DNA of 64,000 bases, from positions 1-64,000 of the forward strand of contig CAMFGW010000012.1 in assembly GCA_945952025.1 (NCBI GenBank). Direction: 5' to 3'. Shown here piece after piece: positions 8,900 through 19,127 of the stretch. Within the stretch, counting starts at the first letter, position 1. Each line of letters starts with the position of its first letter. The position numbers and the translations under genes are program-made. The DNA is from an uncultured Paracoccaceae bacterium (GTDB lineage: Bacteria; Pseudomonadota; Alphaproteobacteria; Rhodobacterales; Rhodobacteraceae). The notes below the pieces were generated by a model. It had not been told where the DNA came from and made no database searches. It saw nothing but the letters and a program-made list of their open reading frames with translations.

Positions 8900-9838
8900 A
8901 TGCAGGCGCTCTTTCAGGTCATCCTGCCGGTCTTTCTGGTCCTGGGGGCCGGCTACCTGACGGTCTGGCGCGGCTATCTGGACGGCACTGCCATCGACGC
9001 CCTGATGACCTTCGCCCAAGGCATAGCGGTCCCCTGCCTGCTGTTTCTGGGCGTGGCGCAGATGGACCTCGGTCAGGCGATCACGGCGCCCCTGTTCCTG
9101 AGCTTCTTCACCGGCGCCCTTGTCGCCTTCATCCTGGGCGGGCTTGCGGCCTACTTCATCTTCGGCCGGCCGGGGCCGGACTGCGTGGCGATCGGCTTTG
9201 CCTGCCTCTTCTCGAACACGCTGCTATTGGGCGTGCCGATCACCGAACGCGCCTACGGGGCCGATGCGCTGACGGCGAACTATGCGCTGATCGCCATGCA
9301 TTCGCCGGTCATGTATGCCTTCGGTATCACGGCGATGGAGGTGGTGAAGAGCCGCGGCCACGGGCTTTCGCCGCTGGCGGTCCTCAGCCGCATCCTGTCG
9401 GGGCTCATCCGGAACCCGCTCGTCATCGGCATCACGGCGGGCTTTGCCGTCAACCTGTCCGGCCTGCCGCTGACGGAACCCGTGACGGCCGCGGTCAGGA
9501 TGATCGGCAGCGCCGGTCTGCCGGCGGCGCTCTTCGGGCTGGGGGGCGTCCTGGTGCGCTACCGGCCGGATGGCGATTTGCGGATCGTGGCGATGATCGT
9601 CGCCCTGTCGCTGATCCTGCATCCGGCGATGACGCTCTGGCTCGGGACGCGCGGTTTCAGCCTTTCGGTGCCGGAACTGCGGTCGGCCACGCTGACCGCC
9701 GCGATGGCGCCGGGGATCAACGCCTACCTCTTCGCGAACATGTATGGCGTGGGCAAGCGGGTCGCGGCGACCTCGATCCTGTATGGCACGGCGCTGTCGA
9801 TCCTGACCGTCTGGTTCTGGCTTCAGCTTCTGCCCTAG
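8900..9838 (+). CDS. AEC family transporter
   Basis: Multi-TM protein with the two-repeat auxin-efflux-carrier layout (VILPVFLVLGAGYLTVWRG...RNPLVIGITAGFAVNLSG). Confidence 0.85.
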   Translation: MQALFQVILPVFLVLGAGYLTVWRGYLDGTAIDALMTFAQGIAVPCLLFLGVAQMDLGQAITAPLFLSFFTGALVAFILGGLAAYFIFGRPGPDCVAIGFACLFSNTLLLGVPITERAYGADALTANYALIAMHSPVMYAFGITAMEVVKSRGHGLSPLAVLSRILSGLIRNPLVIGITAGFAVNLSGLPLTEPVTAAVRMIGSAGLPAALFGLGGVLVRYRPDGDLRIVAMIVALSLILHPAMTLWLGTRGFSLSVPELRSATLTAAMAPGINAYLFANMYGVGKRVAATSILYGTALSILTVWFWLQLLP

Positions 9839-11259
9839 GTTTGGGCCCAGGTGCGGCTCTGACCATCCTCGAACGCGCCGTCCAGCGCGCGGGGAAGATG
9901 GGCCATGAACTCGGTCCCGTCCTCGTCCGACCGCACCAGTTCCAGCCGCCCGCCATGGGCGCGGACCAGCTCTGCCGCGATGGCAAGGCCAAGGCCGGTG
10001 CCCCCCTTGCGCGCGCCGCTCTGGAAGGCCTGGAACAGCCGCTCGCGCGTCTTTTGCGGCAGGCCGGGGCCGGTGTCGCCGACCCGGACCCACCAGCCGC
10101 CATCCTCTTCCCCCGCGCCGATCTCGACCGTGCCGGGGATGCCGGTCGCCTCGATCGCCTGCCGGGCGTTGCGGGCGAGGTTCGACAGGACGCGGTAGAT
10201 CTGCTCGCGGTCGGCCCTGACGGTCAGGCCGCCCGGCACGTCGGTCAGGAATTCGACCGCGCCGGTCGAGGACAGGCGCTCGGCCTCGGCCACCTCATCG
10301 ACGAGGGGCCGCAGCTTGAAGAGCGCGAGGCTCGGCGGCGGCTCCTCGGCCTTGCCGAAGGCGAGCGTCGATTCGCACAAGGTCACCGCCCGGCTGATCG
10401 AGCCCACGAGCTTCGGCGCCGCCCGGGCGACGGCCGGGTCGCTTGAGCCTTCCAGCCGGTCCGTCATAAGCTGCGCGGTGGTCAGGATATTGCGCAGATC
10501 ATGGCTGATCCGCGCGACCGCGCCGCCCAGTTGGGCCAGCCGGTCCTTCTGCTTCAGGGCGCCTGTCACCTGCATCTGCATCGCCTGAAAGGCCACCTCG
10601 GCGTCGTGCAGCTCGACCACGCCCGACTGCGGCACGATCACCAGCCGCGCATCCTCGGGCGCCTCGGCATAGGCCGTCATATGGTCGACGACGCGCCGGA
10701 TCGGCAACAGAAGGACGCGCCGCACGGCGTAGAAGAGCAAGAGCGCCGTCAGGACCGCAATCGTCGCCGACAGGGTCAGGACCTGAAGCGCGTAGGTGAT
10801 CATCGCCTGCCGCATCGGCCCCGAGTCCATCGTCGCCTCGATCAGCATCCCGGCCTGTTTCACCGGGTCGCCTATCACTCGGATGATGCGGTTTTCGGGC
10901 GTCAGAAGCGTGGTGATCGCGTCGTGGATCAGGGTGCCGATGCTCGGGTCGCGCATGTCGTAGGTGGCGGCAATCGGCTGGGGGATGGGCGAGGACAGGA
11001 CCAGCTGGCGCACCGCATCGCGGCGCAGGACGACGTTGTAGACCTCGGCGTTGGCCAGAAGCTCGCGTTCCACCGACTTGTCGATGGCGTCGCCCGCCGC
11101 CAGAAGCGACAGCGAAGCGATCTGCGCCCGTTCGAGGCGCGAACGGATATAGTCCTCGCGAAACCGCGCGACCGAGGGCAGAAGGATCAGCACCTCGGCC
11201 AGAAGCACGAAGAGCGCGGTCAGGATCAGGAACCGGCCGGAGAGCGTCTTCAGGAACAT
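9835..11259 (-). CDS. membrane sensor histidine kinase
   Basis: N-terminal TM, periplasmic loop, second TM; H-box ISHDLRNIL; NLARNARQA N-box; GDTGPGLP and GGTGLGLAIAAEL G-boxes. Confidence 0.9.
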   Translation of the reverse strand: MFLKTLSGRFLILTALFVLLAEVLILLPSVARFREDYIRSRLERAQIASLSLLAAGDAIDKSVERELLANAEVYNVVLRRDAVRQLVLSSPIPQPIAATYDMRDPSIGTLIHDAITTLLTPENRIIRVIGDPVKQAGMLIEATMDSGPMRQAMITYALQVLTLSATIAVLTALLLFYAVRRVLLLPIRRVVDHMTAYAEAPEDARLVIVPQSGVVELHDAEVAFQAMQMQVTGALKQKDRLAQLGGAVARISHDLRNILTTAQLMTDRLEGSSDPAVARAAPKLVGSISRAVTLCESTLAFGKAEEPPPSLALFKLRPLVDEVAEAERLSSTGAVEFLTDVPGGLTVRADREQIYRVLSNLARNARQAIEATGIPGTVEIGAGEEDGGWWVRVGDTGPGLPQKTRERLFQAFQSGARKGGTGLGLAIAAELVRAHGGRLELVRSDEDGTEFMAHLPRALDGAFEDGQSRTWAQT

Positions 11260-11405
11260 CGGGGCCCGCTTGCCTTTCGCGCCGTCTCGCCACTAAGGGC
11301 AGATCGGTGGCAGGATAGCGGGGCGGCTCGGGCACTGCAAATGAAGGTCCGGCCGCCGCGCGCCGCCCCGGCCCGAAAAGAGCGGTCGCGGGGCGCCTCG
11401 GCCGG

Positions 11406-11434
11406 TTGACTTGCCCGCGTCCGGCGTCTATGGA
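11406..11434 (+). promoter_or_regulatory. putative sigma70-type promoter of rpmH (TTGACT-N17-TATGGA)
   Basis: -35-like TTGACT at 11406-11411 and -10-like TATGGA at 11429-11434, about 70 bp before the rpmH ATG. Confidence 0.45.
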
Positions 11435-11501
11435 CCGGGCTTCGAACGACCGGCCTTCGAATCCCTTCTCGGGTTTGGGCCCAAGACCCGGAGTAAGAGC
11501 G

Positions 11502-11636
11502 ATGAAGCGCACCTATCAACCTTCGAACCTGGTTCGCGCCCGCCGCCACGGCTTCCGCGCGCGCATGGCGACCAAAGGGGGCCGCAAGGTCCTGAACGCC
11601 CGCCGCGCCCGCGGCCGCAAGGTTCTGTCGGCTTAA
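11502..11636 (+). CDS. rpmH: 50S ribosomal protein L34
   Basis: [44 protein letters not shown]. Confidence 0.98.
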   Translation: MKRTYQPSNLVRARRHGFRARMATKGGRKVLNARRARGRKVLSA

Positions 11637-11653
11637 GGCCGACCTTTAACGGC

Positions 11654-12106
11654 ATGATGCCGCCGGCCCCCCCTGCCCTCGGCGCCACCGGCCCGATGGC
11701 AGAGCGGGGACCGGCGGTTTCCGTTCGTCTGGAGCGGCTGCGCAACCGCCCGGACTTCCTGCGCGCGGCGCAGGCCCGTCGTCAGGGCACTGGCGGCTTC
11801 CTTCTGCAGGCGCGCGAGCGGCGCGCGGACGAACCCGTGGACCCCGCCCTGATCCGCGTCGGCTTCACCTGTTCCAAGAAGGTCGGCAATGCCGTGGCCC
11901 GCAACCGCGCCAAGCGGCGGCTGCGCGAGATTGCCCGGCTGGTCCTGCCCGCAGGCGGCCGCCCCGGCTGGGACTATGTGCTGGTCGGCCGGCCCGAAGC
12001 GACCGCGACCCGCGACTTCGCGCTGATGCAGGGCGATCTGGCCCAGGCACTGGCCGCCATCCACCGCCCGCGCGCACCGAAGCCTGCCGAAGGGCGCACG
12101 CCATGA
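11654..12106 (+). CDS. rnpA: ribonuclease P protein component
   Basis: [25 protein letters not shown]...[27 protein letters not shown]; directly after rpmH. Start codon uncertain (11654, 11657 or 11696). Confidence 0.95.
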   Translation: MMPPAPPALGATGPMAERGPAVSVRLERLRNRPDFLRAAQARRQGTGGFLLQARERRADEPVDPALIRVGFTCSKKVGNAVARNRAKRRLREIARLVLPAGGRPGWDYVLVGRPEATATRDFALMQGDLAQALAAIHRPRAPKPAEGRTP

Positions 12107-12369
12107 CCCGAAGGGCACGCGCCATGACGCCCCTCGCCTGGGCCTTCTCGCTGCCGGTCCGGGCCTACCGGCTGGTGCTGTCGCCCTGGGTCGGCCATTC
12201 CTGCCGCTACCAGCCCACCTGCTCGGCCTATGCGCTCGAGGCGCTGGAACGGCACGGCGGGGTCCGCGGCGGCTGGCTTGCGGCACGGCGCATCGGCCGC
12301 TGCCATCCCTGGGGCGGCTCGGGCTATGATCCGGTTCCGCCGGGAAAAGACGGGGGACCGACAGAATGA
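12103..12369 (+). CDS. yidD: membrane protein insertion efficiency factor YidD
   Basis: [31 protein letters not shown]...[15 protein letters not shown]. Confidence 0.96.
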   Translation: MTRRARAMTPLAWAFSLPVRAYRLVLSPWVGHSCRYQPTCSAYALEALERHGGVRGGWLAARRIGRCHPWGGSGYDPVPPGKDGGPTE

Positions 12370-13256
12370 CAGAGATCGACCGGGACATCGGCGACGACAT
12401 CCACCCGCTTTTTCACGGCGCCCCCGCCTCGACCGAGTTCCGCAAGCTCAGGAAGCGCCTCGTGCGCGAGGTGCGCGAGGCGATCGAGCGCTACGCCATG
12501 GCCGAGCGCGGCGCGCGCTGGCTCGTCTGCCTGTCGGGCGGCAAGGACAGCTACACGCTCCTGGCGATCCTGACCGAGCTTCAGTGGCGCGGCCTGCTGC
12601 CGGTCGAACTTCTGGCCTGCAACCTCGACCAGGGCCAGCCGGGCTTTCCCGCTACGGTGCTGCCCGAGTTCCTGACCCGCATGGGTGTGCCGCACCGGAT
12701 CGAATATCAGGACACCTATTCGGTCGTGACCTCGAAGATTGCGCCCGGCGGGACCATGTGTTCGCTCTGCTCGCGGCTCCGGCGCGGCAACCTTTACCGC
12801 ATCGCGCGCGAAGAGGGCTGTTCGGCGGTGGTCCTTGGCCATCACCGCGACGACATCCTCGAGACGTTCTACATGAACCTGTTCCACGGCGGGCGCCTCG
12901 CCACCATGCCGCCGAAACTGGTGAACGAAGAAGGCGACCTTTTCGTCCTGCGCCCGCTCGCGTTCGTGGCCGAGGCCGACTGCGACCGTTTCGCCCGCGC
13001 GATGGGCTATCCGATCATTCCCTGTGACCTCTGCGGCAGCCAGGAGGGCCTGCAGCGCGCGCAGGTGAAACGGATGCTCGACGAGTGGGAAGCGCGCAGC
13101 CCCGGTCGCCGGCAGATCATGTTCCGCGCGCTGATGAATGTGCGGCCATCGCACCTTCCCGACCCGGAACTCTTTGATTTCGCCGGGCTTTCCCTTTCGG
13201 ACGGGGGCGTTGCGCCAGAGGCCGGGGGGCCGCCCGCACTCTTCGTGCGCGATTAA
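12366..13256 (+). CDS. ttcA: tRNA 2-thiocytidine biosynthesis protein TtcA
   Basis: PP-loop [40 protein letters not shown]. Confidence 0.94.
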   Translation: MTEIDRDIGDDIHPLFHGAPASTEFRKLRKRLVREVREAIERYAMAERGARWLVCLSGGKDSYTLLAILTELQWRGLLPVELLACNLDQGQPGFPATVLPEFLTRMGVPHRIEYQDTYSVVTSKIAPGGTMCSLCSRLRRGNLYRIAREEGCSAVVLGHHRDDILETFYMNLFHGGRLATMPPKLVNEEGDLFVLRPLAFVAEADCDRFARAMGYPIIPCDLCGSQEGLQRAQVKRMLDEWEARSPGRRQIMFRALMNVRPSHLPDPELFDFAGLSLSDGGVAPEAGGPPALFVRD

Positions 13257-13283
13257 CGGTTCAGTCACCCGGTTCTGCCATTC

Positions 13284-14867
13284 TTGAGCAAGATGATGGT
13301 CTTGCAAAGGAATCGCCTGATGGGCAAATGGCTGTCCCGACCCGTTGCACGCAGCGGCGCGCCTGCCCTCTGGGGCGACCTCGCGACCGAGGTGGCGGCG
13401 TTCCTGCCCATTCTTCTCGCCGCCGGTTTCTGGCTCGGGCCAGAAGGCGGGCTCATCGCCGCCCTGTCGGCGCTGCCCTTCCTTCTTCTGCGCATGATCC
13501 TGCGGTCCGGGCGGCCGGGGCTGTCGAGCGAATTCCGCGACCCGATCAGCGGCCTGCCCCTGCGCCTCGCGGCCGTCCTCAGGCTCGACACGCTTCTGCG
13601 CGATGCCGACCTCAGCGGCCGCGCGATCGCCTGCCTTGTCGTCGGCGTGGATGAGGCCGACCGCCTCGTGCAGCGCTATGGCCAGCAGGCGCATGACCAG
13701 CTTCTGCGCTCGATCGCGGACCGGCTCCTGTCGACGCTTAGGCCCGACGACCTGGTCGCGCGGCTTGAAGGCGACCGGTTCGCCGTGGTCCTCGACCCCG
13801 GCCGGCGGACCGACCTTGAAACGCTGGTGCAGATTTCCGCGCGGCTTCAGGCCTCGCTGGCCGATCCCCTGTCGATCGGCGCCATGACGCTGCACCTGAC
13901 GCTGTCCATCGGCTTCTGCCCGGACGGACGCGCGCTGGAACGCACGGGCGAGGCGATGCTCGCCGCCGCCGAACTGGCGATGGAGGATGCGCGCCGCAAC
14001 GGCCCCGCCGCCATCCGCGCCTTCTCGCCCGAGGTTGCGGCGGCCGCCCGCGACCGCTCGGCCCTGCAGGAACGGCTCGAACAGGCGTTCGACCGGGGCG
14101 AGATCGTCGCCTGGTTCCAGCCGCAGCTGTCGACCGACACCGGCGCCGTCTCCGGCTTCGAGGCGCTCGCCCGCTGGAAGCATCCCGACCGTGGCCTTCT
14201 GCCGCCCGCCGATTTCCTTGGCGCGGTACAGGCGGGCGGCCTTTCGGGGCGGCTGTCGGAAGCCATGCTCTATCAGTCGCTCAGCGCGCTGCGCACCTGG
14301 CACCGGGCCGGCTTCGCGATCCCTTCCGTCGCTGTCAACTTCGGCAAGGACGACCTGCGCAACCCGCGCCTGTCGGAACGGCTGCAATGGGAACTCGACC
14401 GGTTCGACCTGACCCCCCGGCACCTGACCGTCGAGATCCTCGAATCCGTGGTGGCAGAGGCGGACAATGACACGATCGTCCAGACGATCGGCGCCCTTTC
14501 CGCCATGGGCTGCGGCATCGACCTTGACGATTTCGGCACCGGCCATGCCTCGATCACCTCGATCCGCCGCTTCGCCGTCAACCGCATCAAGATCGACCGG
14601 TCCTTCGTGACCCATGTCGACAGCGATGCCAACCAGCAGAAGATGGTCGCGGCCATCCTCTCGATGGCCGAACGGTTGGGTCTTTCGACCCTTGCCGAAG
14701 GGGTCGAGACGCTCGCCGAACATTCGATGCTGTCTCAGCTTGGCTGCGGCCATGTGCAGGGCTACGCCATCGCCCGGCCCATGCCGTTCGAGGATACGGT
14801 GGGCTGGCTTGACGGGCACCGCAACCGGCTCGCCCCGCCGCCACCCGTCGGGCGCCGGGCCAGCTGA
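13284..14867 (+). CDS. membrane GGDEF-EAL protein (degenerate GGDEF, intact EAL)
   Basis: GGDEF position reads EGDRF; EAL signature GFEALARWKHPDRG, DDFGTGHASI, VNRIKIDRSFV. Confidence 0.92.
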   Translation: MSKMMVLQRNRLMGKWLSRPVARSGAPALWGDLATEVAAFLPILLAAGFWLGPEGGLIAALSALPFLLLRMILRSGRPGLSSEFRDPISGLPLRLAAVLRLDTLLRDADLSGRAIACLVVGVDEADRLVQRYGQQAHDQLLRSIADRLLSTLRPDDLVARLEGDRFAVVLDPGRRTDLETLVQISARLQASLADPLSIGAMTLHLTLSIGFCPDGRALERTGEAMLAAAELAMEDARRNGPAAIRAFSPEVAAAARDRSALQERLEQAFDRGEIVAWFQPQLSTDTGAVSGFEALARWKHPDRGLLPPADFLGAVQAGGLSGRLSEAMLYQSLSALRTWHRAGFAIPSVAVNFGKDDLRNPRLSERLQWELDRFDLTPRHLTVEILESVVAEADNDTIVQTIGALSAMGCGIDLDDFGTGHASITSIRRFAVNRIKIDRSFVTHVDSDANQQKMVAAILSMAERLGLSTLAEGVETLAEHSMLSQLGCGHVQGYAIARPMPFEDTVGWLDGHRNRLAPPPPVGRRAS

Positions 14868-15065
14868 CAGGGGGGCCAGGTGATACGGGGCCGCCGGACC
14901 ACCGGCGGCTTTCGGCCCTTCCGCGTCCGGCCGGGGTTGGCCCGGGGTTGGCCAGAGCGTGCCCGGTTGTCGCCCCGGGGTTGTCCGGGGGGTGCCCAGG
15001 GGCCGAAAAGGCTTGACGTTTCTTCGGCCCTTCTGTTGAAGCAGCCTGATCTGGGCTACTGACGG

Positions 15066-16961
15066 GTGGGCGTCCTCAGGGACAATCGCGACGACAACCA
15101 CAGGCCTCTGACCCTGGCGCCAGTCCTGTCGACGCTCGTGCTGATCGTCTGGTACGTGCTCTTCCCGCCGCCCGCCACGCCGCCAGCGACCGACACCGCC
15201 GCGCAGACGGCCGCGACCGCGTCGGCAACCACAGCGGCTGGCACCACAGCCGGCACCACGGCGGCCGCAACCTCGTCTGCGACCACGGGGGCGCCGCAGT
15301 CGCCCACGCAACCTGCCACGGCCGACCCGGCCAACGATCCGCGCATCGCGATCGACACGCCGCGGCTCAAGGGCTCGATCAACCTTTTGGGCGGTGGCCT
15401 GGACGACCTGTCGCTCAAGGACTACCGCGAAACACTCGACCCCGCCTCGCCCATCGTCCGGCTGCTGACCTGGGGCACCACGGGCTTCGACGGCAAGGCG
15501 CTGAAGCCCTATATCGTCAACTTCGGCTGGACGGTCGCGCCGGTCGCTGCGGGGACTGCGGCCCCTGCCGCCCCGCCGCTCCCCGATGCCGCGACCCACT
15601 GGACGCTCGACACGGGGGCGACCCTGACCCCCGCCACGCCCGTGACGCTGGCCTGGGACAATGGCGCGGGCTTTCTGTTCCGCCGCACGATCGCGGTCGA
15701 CGACAGCTACATGTTCACCGTTACCCAGTCGGTCGAAAACCGGACCGGCGCGCCGGTGACGCTGGTGCCCTACGGGCTTGTCGCGCGCGAGGGCGCGCCG
15801 CACCTTGGCGGGACCTACGTCCTGCACGAGGGGCTGATCCGCATGGTGGATGGCAAGCTCCTGGAGGTGAAGTACGGCAAGGCCGAGAAGCTCGACGCCG
15901 ATCCGCTTTACGGCGCGCATGCCGACGTGGCACAAGCGGCGACCGGCGGCTGGACCGGGATCACCGACAAGTACTGGATGTCGACGCTGATCCCCGAGCC
16001 GGGCACCCCCTTCACCGCCGTCACCAGCTACATGCCCGAGCGTGACAACTACATCGCCTCGGCCCGGCTTGCCGCCCTGACCATCGCGCCCGGCGCCACC
16101 GCCACGGCCGACATGCGGCTTTTCGCGGGTGCGAAGGAATGGGAAACCATCAAGCATTACCAAGACACGCTCAAGGTCGACCGCTTCGTCGATTCGATCG
16201 ACTGGGGCTGGTTCTTCTTCCTGACCAAGCCGATCTTCTGGCTCTTGCACCACCTCCATGGCCTCATCGGCAACATGGGACTGGCGATCATCGCGCTGAC
16301 CTTCATCATCAAGGCGCTCGTCTTCCCGCTGGCGCGCAAGTCCTACATCTCGATGGCCAAGATGAAGGAACTGCAGCCCGAGATGGAGAAGCTGAAAGAG
16401 CAGTTCGGCGACGACCGGGCCAAGGTCCAGCAGGGCATGATGGCGCTTTACAAGCGCGAGAAGGTAAATCCCGCCTCGGGCTGCCTGCCGGTCCTGATCC
16501 AGATCCCGATCTTCTATTCGCTCTACAAGGTGATCTACGTCACGCTCGAGCTGCGGCAGGCGCCGTTCTTCGGCTGGATCCGCGACCTGTCGGCGCCCGA
16601 CCCCTCGTCGATCCTCAACCTCTTCGGCCTTCTGCCCTGGGCCGCGCCCGACCATACCTCGGCGCTCGCCATCATCTCGCTTGGCGTCCTGCCGATCCTT
16701 CTGGGCATCTCGATGTGGTTCCAGCAAAAGCTGAACCCCGCGCCCCCCGATCCGGCGCAGGCGCAGATCTTCGCCTGGATGCCCTGGATCTTCATGTTCA
16801 TGCTGGGGTCGTTCGCTTCTGGCCTGGTCCTTTACTGGATCGCCAACAACACGATCACCTTCCTGCAGCAGTACACGATCATGTCGATGCACGGGAAACG
16901 GCCCGACCTCTTCGGCAATATCCGCGAAGGGTTCCAGCGGAAAAAGCCGGCGGGGAAATGA
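15066..16961 (+). CDS. yidC: membrane protein insertase YidC
   Basis: STLVLIVWYVLFPPP...; NMGLAIIALTFIIKALVFPLARKSYISMAKMKELQPEMEKLKEQF; GCLPVLIQIPIFYSLYKV. Confidence 0.96.
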   Translation: MGVLRDNRDDNHRPLTLAPVLSTLVLIVWYVLFPPPATPPATDTAAQTAATASATTAAGTTAGTTAAATSSATTGAPQSPTQPATADPANDPRIAIDTPRLKGSINLLGGGLDDLSLKDYRETLDPASPIVRLLTWGTTGFDGKALKPYIVNFGWTVAPVAAGTAAPAAPPLPDAATHWTLDTGATLTPATPVTLAWDNGAGFLFRRTIAVDDSYMFTVTQSVENRTGAPVTLVPYGLVAREGAPHLGGTYVLHEGLIRMVDGKLLEVKYGKAEKLDADPLYGAHADVAQAATGGWTGITDKYWMSTLIPEPGTPFTAVTSYMPERDNYIASARLAALTIAPGATATADMRLFAGAKEWETIKHYQDTLKVDRFVDSIDWGWFFFLTKPIFWLLHHLHGLIGNMGLAIIALTFIIKALVFPLARKSYISMAKMKELQPEMEKLKEQFGDDRAKVQQGMMALYKREKVNPASGCLPVLIQIPIFYSLYKVIYVTLELRQAPFFGWIRDLSAPDPSSILNLFGLLPWAAPDHTSALAIISLGVLPILLGISMWFQQKLNPAPPDPAQAQIFAWMPWIFMFMLGSFASGLVLYWIANNTITFLQQYTIMSMHGKRPDLFGNIREGFQRKKPAGK

Positions 16962-17722
16962 CGGCGCGCGTCGCCGCGATCCAGCGCCACCCCGTGAAAT
17001 CGCACGGGTGCGAGGGGTTGGCCGCGGTCGATCTGACGACGGGCGCCGGGGTGCCGTGGGACCGGGCCTGGGCTGTCGCACATGAGGCGGCGCGGGTGGC
17101 CCCCGGCCGGTGGGCGCCCTGCGCCAACTTCTCGCGCGGGGCAAAGGCGCCGGAATTGATGGCGATCACCGCCCGGTTCGATGAGGCGACGGGCCGGCTG
17201 GTGCTGCGCCATCCCTCCCGGCCGGACCTGGACTTCCGCCCCGATGATCCCGTCGAACAGGCTTGGTTCCTGGACTGGGTGGCGCCACTTTGCCCGCCGG
17301 ACCGGGCCCGCCCCGTCGCCATCCACGCGATCGACAGGGGCCAGCCGCAGGGGCTGACGGATACCGACTATCCGTCGGTGTCGCTCATCAACCTTGCGTC
17401 GGGCCGGGCGCTCGGGCAGGCGATGGGGATCGAGCTTTCGCCCTTGCGCTGGCGCGCGAACCTCTGGCTTGACGGCGTTGCGGCCTGGGACGAACGGGGC
17501 TGGACCGGCCGGCGCCTGCGGATCGGCGCGGCGACGCTCGAGGTGGTGGAACCGATCGTCCGCTGCCTTGCGACCGCTGCCAACCCCGGGACCGGCCAGC
17601 GCGACGCCGACACGCTCGGCGCGCTGAGGGCGCTTTGGGGCGAGGCGGTCTTCGGCCTTTACGCCCGCGTTCTGACGGGCGGCCGCATCACGGATGGCGC
17701 CCAGGTGGAGATCCTCGCATGA
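16958..17722 (+). CDS. MOSC domain-containing protein
   Basis: AIQRHPVKSHGCEGL...LINLASGRALGQAMG...RRLRIGAATLEVVEPIVRC; overlaps the yidC stop. Confidence 0.88.
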   Translation: MTARVAAIQRHPVKSHGCEGLAAVDLTTGAGVPWDRAWAVAHEAARVAPGRWAPCANFSRGAKAPELMAITARFDEATGRLVLRHPSRPDLDFRPDDPVEQAWFLDWVAPLCPPDRARPVAIHAIDRGQPQGLTDTDYPSVSLINLASGRALGQAMGIELSPLRWRANLWLDGVAAWDERGWTGRRLRIGAATLEVVEPIVRCLATAANPGTGQRDADTLGALRALWGEAVFGLYARVLTGGRITDGAQVEILA

Positions 17723-18372
17723 CGACCCAACCCTTTCCCCTGTCGCCCGAGCCGACCCCCGAAGAGCGCGAGGCCGGGCGGCTTTTGCTGACCAGCCAGG
17801 TCGACTTCCTGAAGGGCGCGGTCGAGATGAGCCACCTGCCCGCCGCCGACCGGCCCGAGGTCTGTTTCGCCGGCCGCTCGAACGTCGGAAAATCCAGCCT
17901 TATCAACGCCTTGACCGGGCGGCGCAACCTCGCGCGGGCCTCGAACACGCCGGGGCGGACGCAGGAGATCAACTATTTCACGGCCGGTGACAGCCACTAT
18001 CTGACCGACCTGCCGGGCTATGGCTATGCCGAGGCGCCGAAGCCCGTGGTCGAGAAATGGCAGCGGCTGCTGAAGGCCTATCTTGCGGGGCGCCCGACGC
18101 TTCGCCGCGCCTTCGTGCTGGTCGACATGCGCCATGGCATCAAGCTCGTGGACGAAGAGATCCTGACGCTGCTCGACCGGTCCGCGGTGCCCTTCCAGGT
18201 GGTGCTGACCAAGGCCGACAAGCTGAAGGCGTCGGACCGGGACGCCATCCTCGTGCAGGTGCGCGAAGCCTTGCAGAAACATCCGGCGGCCTTTCCCGAG
18301 CTTGTCGTCACCTCGTCCGAAAAGGGCGACGGGATCGAGACGCTGCGCGCGCTGATCGCCGGGATTTCCTGA
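17719..18372 (+). CDS. engB: ribosome biogenesis GTP-binding protein YihA/YsxC
   Basis: VCFAGRSNVGKSSLINALTGR, NTPGRTQEINYF, DLPGYGYAEAPK, LTKADKLK. Confidence 0.96.
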   Translation: MTTQPFPLSPEPTPEEREAGRLLLTSQVDFLKGAVEMSHLPAADRPEVCFAGRSNVGKSSLINALTGRRNLARASNTPGRTQEINYFTAGDSHYLTDLPGYGYAEAPKPVVEKWQRLLKAYLAGRPTLRRAFVLVDMRHGIKLVDEEILTLLDRSAVPFQVVLTKADKLKASDRDAILVQVREALQKHPAAFPELVVTSSEKGDGIETLRALIAGIS

Positions 18373-18377
18373 TACCC

Positions 18378-19127
18378 TCAGACGTGCTGGCCCGCGTTCA
18401 CCGCGACCTCGGTCCCCGTCACATAGGACGACTGGTCCGAACAGAGGAACCAGATCACGTCCGCCACCTCTGACGGCTGGCCGAGCCGGCGAAGGGGCAG
18501 GCCCTCGACGATCTTTTCGGTCCCCGGCGACAAGATGGATGTCTCGATCTCTCCGGGCGCGATGGCGTTCACCCGCACGCCAAGGGGGCCGAAATCATGC
18601 GCCATCTCGCGCGTCAGCGCCGCGAGTGCGGCCTTGGAGGTCGCGTAGGCCGCGCCGGCGAAAGGGTGGACCCGGCTGCCGGCGATGGAGGTCACGTTGA
18701 CTACCGCCCCCCTGGCCGCGGACAGTTCCGCCTTCAGCCCGCGTGCCAGCACGATCGGCGCGAAGAAGTTGACGTGAAAGACCTTGCCCCAGTCGCGCAG
18801 GTCGGTGTCGATCGAGCTGAGCCGCGCACCGCCCGGCCCCTTGGGCGAGATCCCGGCGTTGTTCACCAGTGCGTCGAGCCGCCCGTCCAGCTTGCCCCGG
18901 ATCGCCTCGATCGCGGCCATGGTGGCGTTCGGGTCCGACAGGTCGACCTGGACATGGTTGTCCTCGCCCCCGTCCCATGGGCAGCGCGGATCGAACGGAT
19001 GGCGCGAGCAGGTCAGGACGCGCCAGCCCTCGCGGCCGAATCTCTTGACCGTCGCATGGCCGATCCCGCGCGATGCGCCGGTCAGAAGCAGGGTCTTGCG
19101 AGGGTCGGCCATGGTGCGCTCCGGCAA
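18378..19127 (-). CDS. SDR family oxidoreductase
   Basis: LLTGASRGIGHATV, NNAGISPKG, YATSKAAL. Confidence 0.9.
   Translation of the reverse strand: MPERTMADPRKTLLLTGASRGIGHATVKRFGREGWRVLTCSRHPFDPRCPWDGGEDNHVQVDLSDPNATMAAIEAIRGKLDGRLDALVNNAGISPKGPGGARLSSIDTDLRDWGKVFHVNFFAPIVLARGLKAELSAARGAVVNVTSIAGSRVHPFAGAAYATSKAALAALTREMAHDFGPLGVRVNAIAPGEIETSILSPGTEKIVEGLPLRRLGQPSEVADVIWFLCSDQSSYVTGTEVAVNAGQHV

Noticed and set aside
12324-17144. 1606 aa open frame on the minus strand across yidD-ttcA-GGDEF/EAL-yidC
   Set aside because: Antisense to several confidently recognised genes, with low-complexity Arg/Gly/Asp-rich composition typical of shadow ORFs in high-GC DNA.
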